Shown: positions 1 through 7,611 of the stretch, piece by piece
Layout of the letters: the number at the start of each line of letters is the position of its first letter
Numbering within the stretch: position 1 is the first letter of the stretch
Origin: an uncultured Ruminococcus sp.
GTDB lineage: Bacteria; Bacillota; Clostridia; Monoglobales; Monoglobaceae
Assembly: GCA_902797885.1 (NCBI GenBank)
Contig: CADBUP010000076.1
Span: forward strand, 1 to 45,416
Length of the DNA stretch: 45,416 nt
Direction: 5' to 3'
Program-made: the position numbers and the translations under genes
The notes under the pieces: model-generated
Seen by the model: the letters and a program-made list of their open reading frames with translations, nothing else
What the model was told of the DNA's origin: nothing
The model's database searches: none

Positions 1-150
1 CTCATGCTCTTCGATGAGTTTTATTCCTTCTTTGGCCGACCCTGCCATGGCAACTACTTCGCATTCGGGAATACTTTGTTCTATAATTTTTGCTACAGAC
101 AGACGTATAAGAGCCTCATCATCAATTATAACAGCCTTAAGCTTTGTCAT
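1..150 (-). CDS. Response regulator, N-terminal part (YesN-type expected), cut by window edge
   Basis: The minus strand from 150 down to the window edge encodes 50 residues beginning MTKLKAVIIDDEALIRLSV. The hydrophobic strand followed by the acidic IDDE cluster is the start of a CheY-like receiver domain; the phospho-accepting aspartate and output domain lie outside the window. Two in-frame ATGs exist (156 and 150). The one at 150 sits 9 nt after a GGAG and is preferred; the one at 156 is only 3 nt away. The gene follows a YesM-type histidine kinase on the same strand, so it is most likely the cognate regulator, which in this family usually carries an AraC-type output domain. That output is inferred from context, not seen. 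Confidence 0.85.
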   Translation of the reverse strand, partial: MTKLKAVIIDDEALIRLSVAKIIEQSIPECEVVAMAGSAKEGIKLIEEHE

Positions 151-254
151 TTTCATCTTCTCCTTAATATGAATTTGGTTTTAGTCGTTTGTAACGTTTG
201 AAAACCGGATTTCAGGCGGCTTTTACTTGTTAATATATTATGATTTCTCTTCGC

Positions 255-268
255 TTTTATGGTATAAT
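255..268 (+). promoter_or_regulatory. Extended -10 promoter-like element in the kinase-regulator gap
   Basis: The plus strand carries TGGTATAAT (260-268), an extended -10 element, in the context CTTTTATGGTATAAT. Nearly the same block occurs on the minus strand in front of the binding protein and kinase genes (3604-3612). No good -35 hexamer is visible 16-18 bp upstream. It points away from the response regulator and toward the 3' end of the kinase gene, so a transcript would start near 275 and be antisense to a kinase-regulator mRNA. The rest of the 157-444 gap holds only the small ORF below and a weak hairpin. Confidence 0.4.
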
Positions 269-313
269 TAAGTTACACAATCGATTATCAACACACAGAA
301 ACAGAGAAAAATC

Positions 314-388
314 ATGCCCGATAATAAATTTTGCAAATACCACCGTTCGACTTTTTTCGGCGGTTTATGCGATTGCTTTGTCGACTGA
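314..388 (+). CDS. Possible 24-residue cysteine-containing peptide (tentative)
   Basis: A short ORF lies about 45 bp after the extended -10 element: ATG at 314, TGA at 386-388. The product is 24 residues with three cysteines, ending GGLCDCFVD. I do not recognise it. There is no convincing Shine-Dalgarno sequence; only AGAG lies upstream. It could be a small peptide, part of a small RNA, or chance. The position inside a two-component operon and the upstream promoter-like signal are the reasons to list it. Confidence 0.25.
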   Translation: MPDNKFCKYHRSTFFGGLCDCFVD

Positions 389-444
389 TTTTATATTTTC
401 TTCTTAATAGTCAACCTCTTTCTCTTAGACAACTGTCTTATCCC

Positions 445-2208
445 TTAATTTTTATTGATTTTACAATCACCTAATGAATTTAGATTATCAAGACAAAACC
501 GAAGGGTAACAGACGTAAATTCGTCTTTTTTACTGCTTATTGAAATATGATACTCATCCCCATAATAAAGCTTCAGGCGTTTATTTACATTAATAAGCCC
601 GATACTTCCTTCGGATGATGAGTCGTCGCTCACAAATTTGCGGTTAAGCTCTGCGAGCTCATCGGGTTCAATACCTATGCCGTCATCCGAGATGCATACA
701 TATACGTCGTTATCACGGATATATGATGTTATACTTAGTGTGCATTTCCTATCTGATGGAATAATCCCATGCGTAAGCGAGTTTTCTATTATTGGCTGAA
801 TTAAAAGCGGGGGAAGCATAGCTGATGCCGCGGCTTCGCTGATATTTTTCACAACCGCGAATTTTCCGGGGAAGCGGGTGCGGTAAATATAAATGAAGCT
901 ATCGATATAGTGCATTTCCTCGCTAAGAGTAATAAGACGGTCGGTTCTGCCTATGCATTGGTCTAAAATATCAGCCAGCGAGGTAATCATGTTGCTTATG
1001 TCAGGTACGCCATGTATCAGCGACATGGAATTTATTGCTTCCAGTGTATTAAACATAAAATGAGGATTGATTTGCGATTGCAGCATTTTTATTTTAGACT
1101 CTTTGAGCATGATTTCACTCTTGTAGTTTTGGTTTATAAGCAGGTTCAGCCTTTTTGTAAGCCGCGAAAATTCATTATAGAGGTCGCTTATTTCGTCATT
1201 GGACTTATTGTTATACATGATATAGCTTGTCTGGTCCTCGTCCCAATCCTGCATTATGTGCGCAAGATTATTTATCGGTGATGTAATGCTCATATTTATA
1301 TACTTTGCAAAAAGTATAAGTAAAAGTAATGATATAATGCATAATACTATGACACAATATATTATAAGGTAAGAGCTTCGATACAAGCTGAACTTATCGG
1401 TTATATATAGTATTCTCCATGGGGGAGATGATGTATGCTGAAAAAATATAACATAACCGCCGCTTTGAGTCATTCCGTATGTCTGAGTGTTAATATTGTT
1501 AAGTGCATATTCGGAAAAGGTAGGGAGTGGATTTTTGTCTGTGCCGGCTATGTATTTGTTCTTATCAGATAGAATAAACGCATATCCGGCTGATGTTGTG
1601 TTGTGTGGTGTAACAATATCGTTAAGCGTATCACGAGATAACTCAAATATCACAAGTCCTTTTTCATCATTGGTATATACGCTGCGAATGGTGCGTGCAA
1701 AGAATATACCGGAGATATCCGAATTTACGCCGCTTATATACCAGCACGGCTTTCCGTTTTTTTCGGAGGCAAGTTTGGCAATATCGTTGTAACCTACAGT
1801 ACCGTAGTTAAAGATATTATTTTTTCGCAGCGAGGAACACCACTGTTTATCTCCTATGATGACATTTACCGCCTGTACATTGTTGTTTGATAAAAGCATA
1901 TGTCTTATATAGTCATTTATTTCGGTATACCTTTGCTGGGTTATGGGAACGTTTAAAGATATAATATCAAACATTGTACTGCTTGCCAAAAAATCCTGTG
2001 AAAGATTTAGAATATTGTTGGTATAAGCATCCAGCTCTTTTGTTATATAGTTAAAATTACTTTCTGCATTGGTAAGCGCCTGAGTGCGGATTATCTTCAA
2101 TGAAAGAAGCGCAGATATTGTTCCGATAAGCAAAATCGGGACAATAATTGCAAGCAGATACCATGCCAACAGTTTTTGTTTTATGGAAGATTTTTTGAAT
2201 GACGCCAT
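445..2208 (-). CDS. YesM-type sensor histidine kinase
   Basis: This 587-residue membrane kinase has an N-terminal membrane segment (about 14-38), an extracytoplasmic sensing region (about 40-278), a second membrane segment (about 280-303) and a HAMP-like linker. The His_kinase (PF06580) signature NPHFMFNTLE follows, with the phospho-accepting histidine at residue 383. An HATPase_c domain carries the N box IIENS (about 470), a DDGIGI G1 box (about 505) and GSIGLINVNKRL (about 535). This is the LytS/YesM architecture used by Firmicutes to sense extracellular sugars. Its GGGGGTGAG ribosome site lies inside the last codons of the binding protein gene, with only 2 nt between stop and start, so translation is probably coupled. 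The response regulator follows after a 294-bp gap. The ligand is unknown. Confidence 0.93.
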   Translation of the reverse strand: MASFKKSSIKQKLLAWYLLAIIVPILLIGTISALLSLKIIRTQALTNAESNFNYITKELDAYTNNILNLSQDFLASSTMFDIISLNVPITQQRYTEINDYIRHMLLSNNNVQAVNVIIGDKQWCSSLRKNNIFNYGTVGYNDIAKLASEKNGKPCWYISGVNSDISGIFFARTIRSVYTNDEKGLVIFELSRDTLNDIVTPHNTTSAGYAFILSDKNKYIAGTDKNPLPTFSEYALNNINTQTYGMTQSGGYVIFFQHTSSPPWRILYITDKFSLYRSSYLIIYCVIVLCIISLLLLILFAKYINMSITSPINNLAHIMQDWDEDQTSYIMYNNKSNDEISDLYNEFSRLTKRLNLLINQNYKSEIMLKESKIKMLQSQINPHFMFNTLEAINSMSLIHGVPDISNMITSLADILDQCIGRTDRLITLSEEMHYIDSFIYIYRTRFPGKFAVVKNISEAAASAMLPPLLIQPIIENSLTHGIIPSDRKCTLSITSYIRDNDVYVCISDDGIGIEPDELAELNRKFVSDDSSSEGSIGLINVNKRLKLYYGDEYHISISSKKDEFTSVTLRFCLDNLNSLGDCKINKN

Positions 2209-2210
2209 AA

Positions 2211-3572
2211 TTACTCACCCCCATTTTTTGTACAAAGTCGGGATAAATTTTCTGTATTACTGATTAAATCTTCCGCAGAAATACTGCCGTTTAATATATC
2301 GGACATTCCCTTGGCAATGGTATGTCCCCATACAAACCTATCTGTAATATTTGAGGGAACGGGGGCAAACTCCGTTGAATTGAAAATAAGTAGGTTGCAT
2401 TGAGTAATTAACGGGCCATACGTGGGTAACTCAGAGCTGGTGTTTAAAGCGGATAAAAACTTTACACGGTTTACAAATTTTGAGTTTACTTTTGCGCCGG
2501 TTAAGTATTTAATATAGTCCATAACAACATCGTGATTGCGATTATAAGCATCCGAACTCAAAAATACTGTCATATCTCCGACACCATATATAATCGGAGA
2601 AAAGTTTTTCTCTGATTTTGCGGAGACGGAGTAATAATCGTGGGGGGACGGGAACGGTAGAACAGTATAAGTATCCGCCACATCCGATAACTTAATACTG
2701 TTTTCTATATCTCCTGAAAAGGAACTGCTTTCAACGATGAAAGCGGCAGAGCCTTCCATGAACAGGTTTTGAGCGTCCGAGCGCGTCATTACAGAGCAAT
2801 TCGAAGGAAACGCACCTAAGTCGTAAAGCTCTTTTAAAGTTTTTAGTGCGGAAACGTAAGCAGGGGTAAAACGCTGTTCCGCCAAAGCCTGTTCAATTTC
2901 AAAATTTTTTTCAAATGCCACAGTCAGCGCCTGATACAAAAATAGGTTTTCATCCTTCAGTCCAAAAGAAAACGGAGTAATGCCGTTTCGACGCAGTACC
3001 GTAATGCAATTTTTTAAATCGTCGTATGTTTTCGGAATATTAAGTCCGTTTTCAGCCAAAAGTTTTTTGTTCGCATAAAGACCCACAAATTCTGTTTCCA
3101 TTGGAACGGCAAAGATTTTTTCGTTTGATACGCAGAATTGTAAAGCGCTTTTGTCGAATAAATCATACCATGATTCATCATTTTGAAATTCGGCGGTTAA
3201 GTCCGCCAAAAGTCCGTTATTAAACAAATTTTCCATTGTTCGGGTAGGATATGTAATAATAATATCGGCTTGGCATCCGTTTGAAAAATCTGTCAGAATG
3301 CGTGTGTTAAAATTTTCAGTTGAAAGTGAAGAGTATTTGATGGAAACATCAGGATGTTCGGTCATATACTCTTCGGATACTTCGTTTAAGAGTTTGTATT
3401 TAGCCGTGTAATCGTTTACAGAAGTAAAAACGGAAATATCTGTTTTTGGCTTTTCCGTAAGAATTGAAACCTTGCTTGAAGTCAAAGCGTCTCCTATGAT
3501 AAATATGAGCAAAACAACAAGTAAGGTGATAATCGATATATATATATTTTTAGTTATTTTTGATTTAAACAT
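2211..3572 (-). CDS. Membrane-anchored family 1 solute-binding protein, likely sensor accessory
   Basis: This is a 453-residue extracellular solute-binding protein (SBP_bac_1-like). It has an N-terminal hydrophobic segment (about residues 9-28) with no lipobox cysteine, so it is probably held by an uncleaved membrane anchor. The body has the type I binding-protein pattern: an ADIIITYP stretch, LADLTAEF, AVPMETEFVGLYANKKLL, and a C-terminal Lys/Asn-rich lobe. It is first in a minus-strand unit with the kinase, which starts 2 nt after its stop, and no permease lies on this strand. That argues for a role presenting sugar to the kinase rather than transport. This is inference from context; it could still serve the divergent permeases. 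An extended -10 promoter lies upstream at 3604-3612. Confidence 0.88.
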   Translation of the reverse strand: MFKSKITKNIYISIITLLVVLLIFIIGDALTSSKVSILTEKPKTDISVFTSVNDYTAKYKLLNEVSEEYMTEHPDVSIKYSSLSTENFNTRILTDFSNGCQADIIITYPTRTMENLFNNGLLADLTAEFQNDESWYDLFDKSALQFCVSNEKIFAVPMETEFVGLYANKKLLAENGLNIPKTYDDLKNCITVLRRNGITPFSFGLKDENLFLYQALTVAFEKNFEIEQALAEQRFTPAYVSALKTLKELYDLGAFPSNCSVMTRSDAQNLFMEGSAAFIVESSSFSGDIENSIKLSDVADTYTVLPFPSPHDYYSVSAKSEKNFSPIIYGVGDMTVFLSSDAYNRNHDVVMDYIKYLTGAKVNSKFVNRVKFLSALNTSSELPTYGPLITQCNLLIFNSTEFAPVPSNITDRFVWGHTIAKGMSDILNGSISAEDLISNTENLSRLCTKNGGE

Positions 3573-3603
3573 TTTCAGATTCTCCTATGATACATCAATT
3601 AAT

Positions 3604-3632
3604 ATTATACCATAAAAAGAGGGAAAAATAAA
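3604..3632 (-). promoter_or_regulatory. Promoter for binding protein-kinase unit
   Basis: On the minus strand, TATAAT (3609 to 3604) is preceded by TGG, forming an extended -10 box. The -35 region at 17 bp spacing is weak (TTTATT, 3632-3627). Just upstream at 3638-3651 lies AAATTTTGCTATAG, which resembles sequences near the ABC operon and AraC promoters and could be an activator site. The start codon is 32 bp downstream, after a TAGGAGAATC ribosome site. Confidence 0.55.
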
Positions 3633-3798
3633 GTTAAAAATTTTGCTATAGCGTTAAAAATATTAACATATATGTGACCGGTATGTGCCCGGCTAAAGTT
3701 TTTGCCTAAAATGAGGGCTTTAGAGTTTAACTAATATGGGAAACCCGTTTTTCGTTAAAAAGATGTTAAAATTTTAAAACAAATGTTAATTCGCTCTA

Positions 3799-3827
3799 TT
3801 TACTTGCGTTGTAAAAATTGCTATAGT
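3799..3827 (+). promoter_or_regulatory. Candidate promoter of the ABC/hydrolase cluster
   Basis: TTTACT (3799-3804) and TATAGT (3822-3827) are separated by 17 bp, a plausible sigma-A promoter 73 bp before the first permease. AAAAATTGCTATAG overlaps the -10 box and matches the motif seen near two other promoters here. The 3573-3900 divergent gap is otherwise AT-rich, with repeated GTTAAAA words (3633, 3653, 3754 and nearby) and an AAGGAGG ribosome site at 3881. Confidence 0.4.
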
Positions 3828-3900
3828 TATATCAGGTTCAAATACTTGGTATTTGTTATTGTGCATAACAAAATTAATTTAAGGAGGTTTTTACGAAATA

Positions 3901-4854
3901 ATGAAGACGAAGGAAGTAAAGACAACGAGTAAGAATCATCGAAAAAAAAATTCGCTGGGAGGTTATAACAATAAGGCGTATTTTATGATGGCTCTACCGG
4001 GTATGCTGCACGGACTTATATTCTGTTATCTGCCGCTTATCGGAATACTTATAGCGTTTAAGGATATAGACTATTCGCTTGGCATATTAAAAAGTCCGTG
4101 GTGCGGATTAAGGAACTTTAAGTTTCTGTTCAGTTCTCCGGATACGGGAATAATATTCAGAAACACACTATGCTACGGAGCGGTGGGGATAATACTCGGT
4201 GCGATATGTCCTGTGGCGCTTGCGGTAGCGTTTACAAAGCTTCGCAGTAAGTGTGTATCGAAAGCATATCAGACGATAGCGATGCTTCCGTATTTTATAA
4301 GCTGGATTATCGTAAGTTACATAGTGGCGTCATTCTTTGATTACAAATTCGGCGCATTAAATCATTTAATGAAAAATTTAGGTCGTGAGCCGATAGACTG
4401 GTACTCGGAAATAAAGGTATGGCCGTTTCTGCTTGTGTTTTTGAATTTGTGGAAAGGTCTGGGATACAATGCCGTTGTATATATAGCGTCTATTGCCGGA
4501 ATAGATGCAAGTCTTTATGAAGCGGCGGCGATAGACGGAGCAACATCACATCAGCAGACATGGTATATAACACTTCCGCAGCTCTCCAATATTATAGCGA
4601 TAATGCTGATAATGAGCATAGGCGGTCTCATTACTTCAAACTTTGATTTGTTTTATGCGGTGCCGAAGGAGTCGGGTGCGCTGTTCCCTGTAACAAACGT
4701 AATTAATACATTCGTGTACAGATCATTGAAAATAAACAATGATATCGGAATGTCATCGGCGGCAGGCTTGCTGCAGTCGGTTATAGGCTTTATTCTTGTT
4801 ACATCATCTAACTTTATAATGGGTAAGATAGACGAAGACAAGGCGATGTTCTGA
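3901..4854 (+). CDS. ABC sugar transporter permease, LplB type
   Basis: This 317-residue integral membrane protein has six predicted membrane segments after a basic cytoplasmic N-terminus and belongs to the binding-protein-dependent permease family (BPD_transp_1). The cytoplasmic EAA loop that contacts the ATPase is visible: EAAAIDGA from residue 207, followed by the conserved I-x-LPQL. Close relatives are the LplB/YtcP importers of complex oligosaccharides in Bacillus and Clostridia, which use a shared ATPase encoded elsewhere; none is present in this window. It starts at ATG 3901 after AAGGAGG (3881-3887). The partner permease begins 36 bp downstream. Confidence 0.94.
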   Translation: MKTKEVKTTSKNHRKKNSLGGYNNKAYFMMALPGMLHGLIFCYLPLIGILIAFKDIDYSLGILKSPWCGLRNFKFLFSSPDTGIIFRNTLCYGAVGIILGAICPVALAVAFTKLRSKCVSKAYQTIAMLPYFISWIIVSYIVASFFDYKFGALNHLMKNLGREPIDWYSEIKVWPFLLVFLNLWKGLGYNAVVYIASIAGIDASLYEAAAIDGATSHQQTWYITLPQLSNIIAIMLIMSIGGLITSNFDLFYAVPKESGALFPVTNVINTFVYRSLKINNDIGMSSAAGLLQSVIGFILVTSSNFIMGKIDEDKAMF

Positions 4855-4890
4855 TTTAAGAGTGTAAAACGGAGAAAGGAAATAAAAGCA

Positions 4891-5805
4891 ATGAATAAAA
4901 ATAAATACGCATTGAAGGTAAACACGTCTTCAGCTTTTGGAAATGTACTGTTAAATATATTGTTTATAATCATATGCACCACCTGCGTTTATCCGATACT
5001 CATGATTTTGGGAACGTCATTTTCGACAGAGGATTCAATTAACCTTTACGGTTATAGTGTGATACCGAAGGAATTCAGTATCGGAGCATACAAGTATGTT
5101 TTTGAGAATACAGGGACAATCCTGCATGCTTACGGCGTAACAATTGTTACAACGGCAATAGGCACAATCCTGCATGTTCTGATATGTGCGCTTTACGGAT
5201 ATGCAATATCAAGGAAGGAATTCACCTACAGAAAACAGGTTTCTTTTTTTCAGTTTTTCACGATGCTGTTTTCGGGCGGACTTGTTCCATTCTACCTTGT
5301 ATGCACAAGACTTTTGCACATAAACAATACATATTGGGCGTTGATACTTCCGCTGGCATGCAGTGCATGGAACATAATGATTATGAAAACATTCTTTGCT
5401 ACAACGATTCCGGATGCCATAATTGAATCGGCGAGAATAGACGGGGCAGGCGAGTCGAGAACATTTTTCCAGATTGTAATCCCGATAGCGAAGCCGGGAT
5501 TGGCAACAATAGGACTTTTCGCATTACTTAACTATTGGAATAACTATATGAATGCAATGCTGCTCACCTCATCGTTTAAATATCAAAACCTACAGCTGTA
5601 TCTTTATAATATGATACAGAATGCCGAATATATCAAGCAGAATATATCCGAAATAGGCAATGCCGAGAGCGCAATGGCAAACTTGCCGGCAGAGGGAGTG
5701 AGAATGGCAGTATGTATATTGTCAATCGCCCCGATAATTTGTGCATATCCGTACTTCCAGAGATATTTTATTCAAGGACTTACGATAGGCGCAGTAAAGG
5801 GATAA
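4891..5805 (+). CDS. ABC sugar transporter permease, YtcP type
   Basis: This 304-residue permease is the partner of the LplB-type protein upstream. It shows several membrane segments and the EAA loop in the variant form ESARIDGAGES (from residue 179), followed by the conserved IVIPIAKPGLAT. Together the two permeases would form the channel for oligosaccharides delivered by the lipoprotein encoded next. A GGAGAAAGGAAA ribosome site lies before ATG 4891. The substrate cannot be read from the sequence, although the neighbouring hydrolases suggest plant cell-wall oligosaccharides. Confidence 0.93.
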   Translation: MNKNKYALKVNTSSAFGNVLLNILFIIICTTCVYPILMILGTSFSTEDSINLYGYSVIPKEFSIGAYKYVFENTGTILHAYGVTIVTTAIGTILHVLICALYGYAISRKEFTYRKQVSFFQFFTMLFSGGLVPFYLVCTRLLHINNTYWALILPLACSAWNIMIMKTFFATTIPDAIIESARIDGAGESRTFFQIVIPIAKPGLATIGLFALLNYWNNYMNAMLLTSSFKYQNLQLYLYNMIQNAEYIKQNISEIGNAESAMANLPAEGVRMAVCILSIAPIICAYPYFQRYFIQGLTIGAVKG

Positions 5806-5893
5806 TAAAGATTTATTAAATGATTGCAAAACTTATATAAAAAATTAAAAAATTTAAAATTTAAAAAATATTCATAAAAAAAGGAGAATGATT

Positions 5894-7339
5894 ATGAAAA
5901 GAAGTAAAAGACTGACAGCGTTAATACTTGCGGCTGCAATGCTGATGATAATGGGGCTTGCGGGCTGCGGAAAAAAGACATCGGAAGAACCTTACACTAT
6001 AGATTGCTATTTTGTAACGGGACAGGTTCCCACAGAGGGAGCGAAGGCAGAGGTTGAAACGGAAGTAAACAAATATCTTGCGGAAAAGAACCTGAATGCA
6101 AAGCTTAACATGCATTATCTTGACTGGGGTTCATATGGCCAAAAGATAAACGTAATGATAGCGGGCGGAGAAAAGTTTGATTTTTGCTATGCACAGGGTG
6201 ATACATATCTTTCCAATGCGGCAAAGAAAGCATATATGCCGATAAATGATCTTATTGACAAGTATGCGCCTAAAACAAAGGAAATTTTGGGAGAGGAATT
6301 TCTGAAGGGCGCCCAGATAAATGGTGTAAACTACGGAATACCCTCAAACAAGGATAGGGGAAGTTATCCCGGAATGCTTTATCGTACCGATATCGCTGAG
6401 AAGTACGGTCTTACGGATAAGCTTAACAACGTAAAGACTTTCGATGATGTTATTCCGATACTTGAAGTTATAAAGGAAAAAGAGCCGGATATGGCGCCTC
6501 TTTATGAGAGCGGAGTTTATAGCGTAGCTTACCTTTTCCCTTTTGATACGTTTGCGTTTCCGGCAGGAATAAAGCTTAACGGCGACGGGACTAAAGTTGT
6601 AAACTATGTAGAAACGCCCGAATACCGCGAAGCGTCAATCCGTACATCACAGAATCTTAAAGACGGATATATTCATAAGGGTGAAAAGCTTGAAAATGAA
6701 AATCATTTCATGGAATTTGTTACACTTAAGCCGGGTAAGGATAAGGAAGTCTCAGCTTCAAGAAAGTATGAGTACACACAGATAGATACAATGGGAACGC
6801 CTTATATGCAAAGCGGCTCTGCTAAGGGTACGAATATGGCAGTATCGAGAACATGTAAAAATCCTGAAGTAGTTATGCAGTTCATGGAGTTATTTAACAC
6901 AGATAAGTATCTGCACAACCTTATTGTATACGGCATAGAGGGCAAGAATTATAAAAAAATCGATGAAAATACAATAGACCCGATAAAGAATTCGGGCTAT
7001 GGCAATGCGGGAATGCAGTGGGAATTCGGAAACACATTCATTGATTATTTAACGGTTAACGATGATCCGGACAAGGTAACGAAGATGGAGGAATTCAATA
7101 ATAATCTTACGGAATCGCCGGCATTTGGCTTCACCTTTGACTCGGAAAAGGTAAAGATTGAAGTTGGAGCGTGTCAAAACGTTCAGGCCGAGTTTGAGAA
7201 GATATTGTCAGAAGGCTGTGATAATCCCGAAAAAGTCCTTGACGATTATATAGCAAAGCTTAAGGCGGCCGGCTCGGATAAGATTGTCGCCGAGGCGCAG
7301 AGACAGTATGACGAATGGAGAGCGGCTAACGGTAAATAA
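5894..7339 (+). CDS. Lipoprotein sugar-binding protein with DUF3502 C-terminus
   Basis: This 481-residue extracellular binding protein has a lipoprotein signal: a basic start, a hydrophobic core, and the lipobox LAGC with Cys25. The first in-frame ATG (5888) is only 1 nt from the AAGGAG at 5881-5886, so ATG 5894 (7 nt spacing) is chosen. The mature part has the type I binding-protein fold, and the last 110-140 residues match the DUF3502 pattern (FGFTFDSEKVK, then the ending AQRQYDEWRAANGK) typical of LipO/YtcQ-like proteins that accompany LplB and YtcP. It would capture oligosaccharides outside the membrane and feed the two permeases upstream. The 88-bp AT-rich gap before it shows no clear terminator. 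Confidence 0.92.
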   Translation: MKRSKRLTALILAAAMLMIMGLAGCGKKTSEEPYTIDCYFVTGQVPTEGAKAEVETEVNKYLAEKNLNAKLNMHYLDWGSYGQKINVMIAGGEKFDFCYAQGDTYLSNAAKKAYMPINDLIDKYAPKTKEILGEEFLKGAQINGVNYGIPSNKDRGSYPGMLYRTDIAEKYGLTDKLNNVKTFDDVIPILEVIKEKEPDMAPLYESGVYSVAYLFPFDTFAFPAGIKLNGDGTKVVNYVETPEYREASIRTSQNLKDGYIHKGEKLENENHFMEFVTLKPGKDKEVSASRKYEYTQIDTMGTPYMQSGSAKGTNMAVSRTCKNPEVVMQFMELFNTDKYLHNLIVYGIEGKNYKKIDENTIDPIKNSGYGNAGMQWEFGNTFIDYLTVNDDPDKVTKMEEFNNNLTESPAFGFTFDSEKVKIEVGACQNVQAEFEKILSEGCDNPEKVLDDYIAKLKAAGSDKIVAEAQRQYDEWRAANGK

Positions 7340-7369
7340 AATAACAAGCCTTAATAATAAGTCTTTCCC

Positions 7370-7505
7370 ATAGGAGGATGCCTAAAGCATCAAAGTCGAT
7401 TTGAGTCCGTTTACGGTTTCCGCAGGCGGAAACGGAAGAGCTGCAAGCAAAGCAGTAAATAGGCTTCCCGCATAGCAATCAACGGATGCTGATGGCTCCT
7501 CCTAT
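7370..7505 (+). ncRNA. Structured RNA element (unknown class) in leader of giant SLH gene
   Basis: A closing stem of about 18 bp spans 136 nt. ATAGGAGGA (7370-7378) pairs with TCCTCCTAT (7497-7505), GCC (7380-7382) with GGC (7494-7496) after one bulged T, and AGCATC (7386-7391) with GATGCT (7485-7490) after a 3x3 internal loop. Inside are a perfect 8-bp hairpin GTTTCCGC/GCGGAAAC (7416-7433) and a small CTGC/GCAG hairpin (7441-7455). I see no match to common riboswitch cores (TPP, SAM, cobalamin, c-di-GMP, T-box). It could be a cis-regulatory RNA, an mRNA-stabilising structure or a MITE-like insertion. Confidence 0.45.
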
Positions 7506-7548
7506 TCTACTTTGTAATATTTTTCTCTCGATAACACTATAAAAAACA

Positions 7549-7596
7549 GCCGCAAGTCAGCACATTCGCTCCTGTTTGTGCTGAAGCATCAGCGGC
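7549..7596 (+). promoter_or_regulatory. Hairpin immediately before the ribosome site of the giant SLH gene
   Basis: TCAGCAC (7557-7563) pairs with GTGCTGA (7578-7584), and GCCGC (7549-7553) with GCGGC (7592-7596) outside it. The structure ends 5 nt before the GGAG at 7602 and could modulate translation initiation. Together with the 7370-7505 element it fills most of the 272-bp gap between the binding protein and SLH genes. Confidence 0.4.
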
Positions 7597-7611
7597 AGAA
7601 TGGAGATTTTC

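Noticed and set aside
5184-5426. 80-codon plus-strand ORF inside the YtcP-type permease
   Set aside because: It is an alternate frame within a well-supported permease containing the EAA loop, with no ribosome site.
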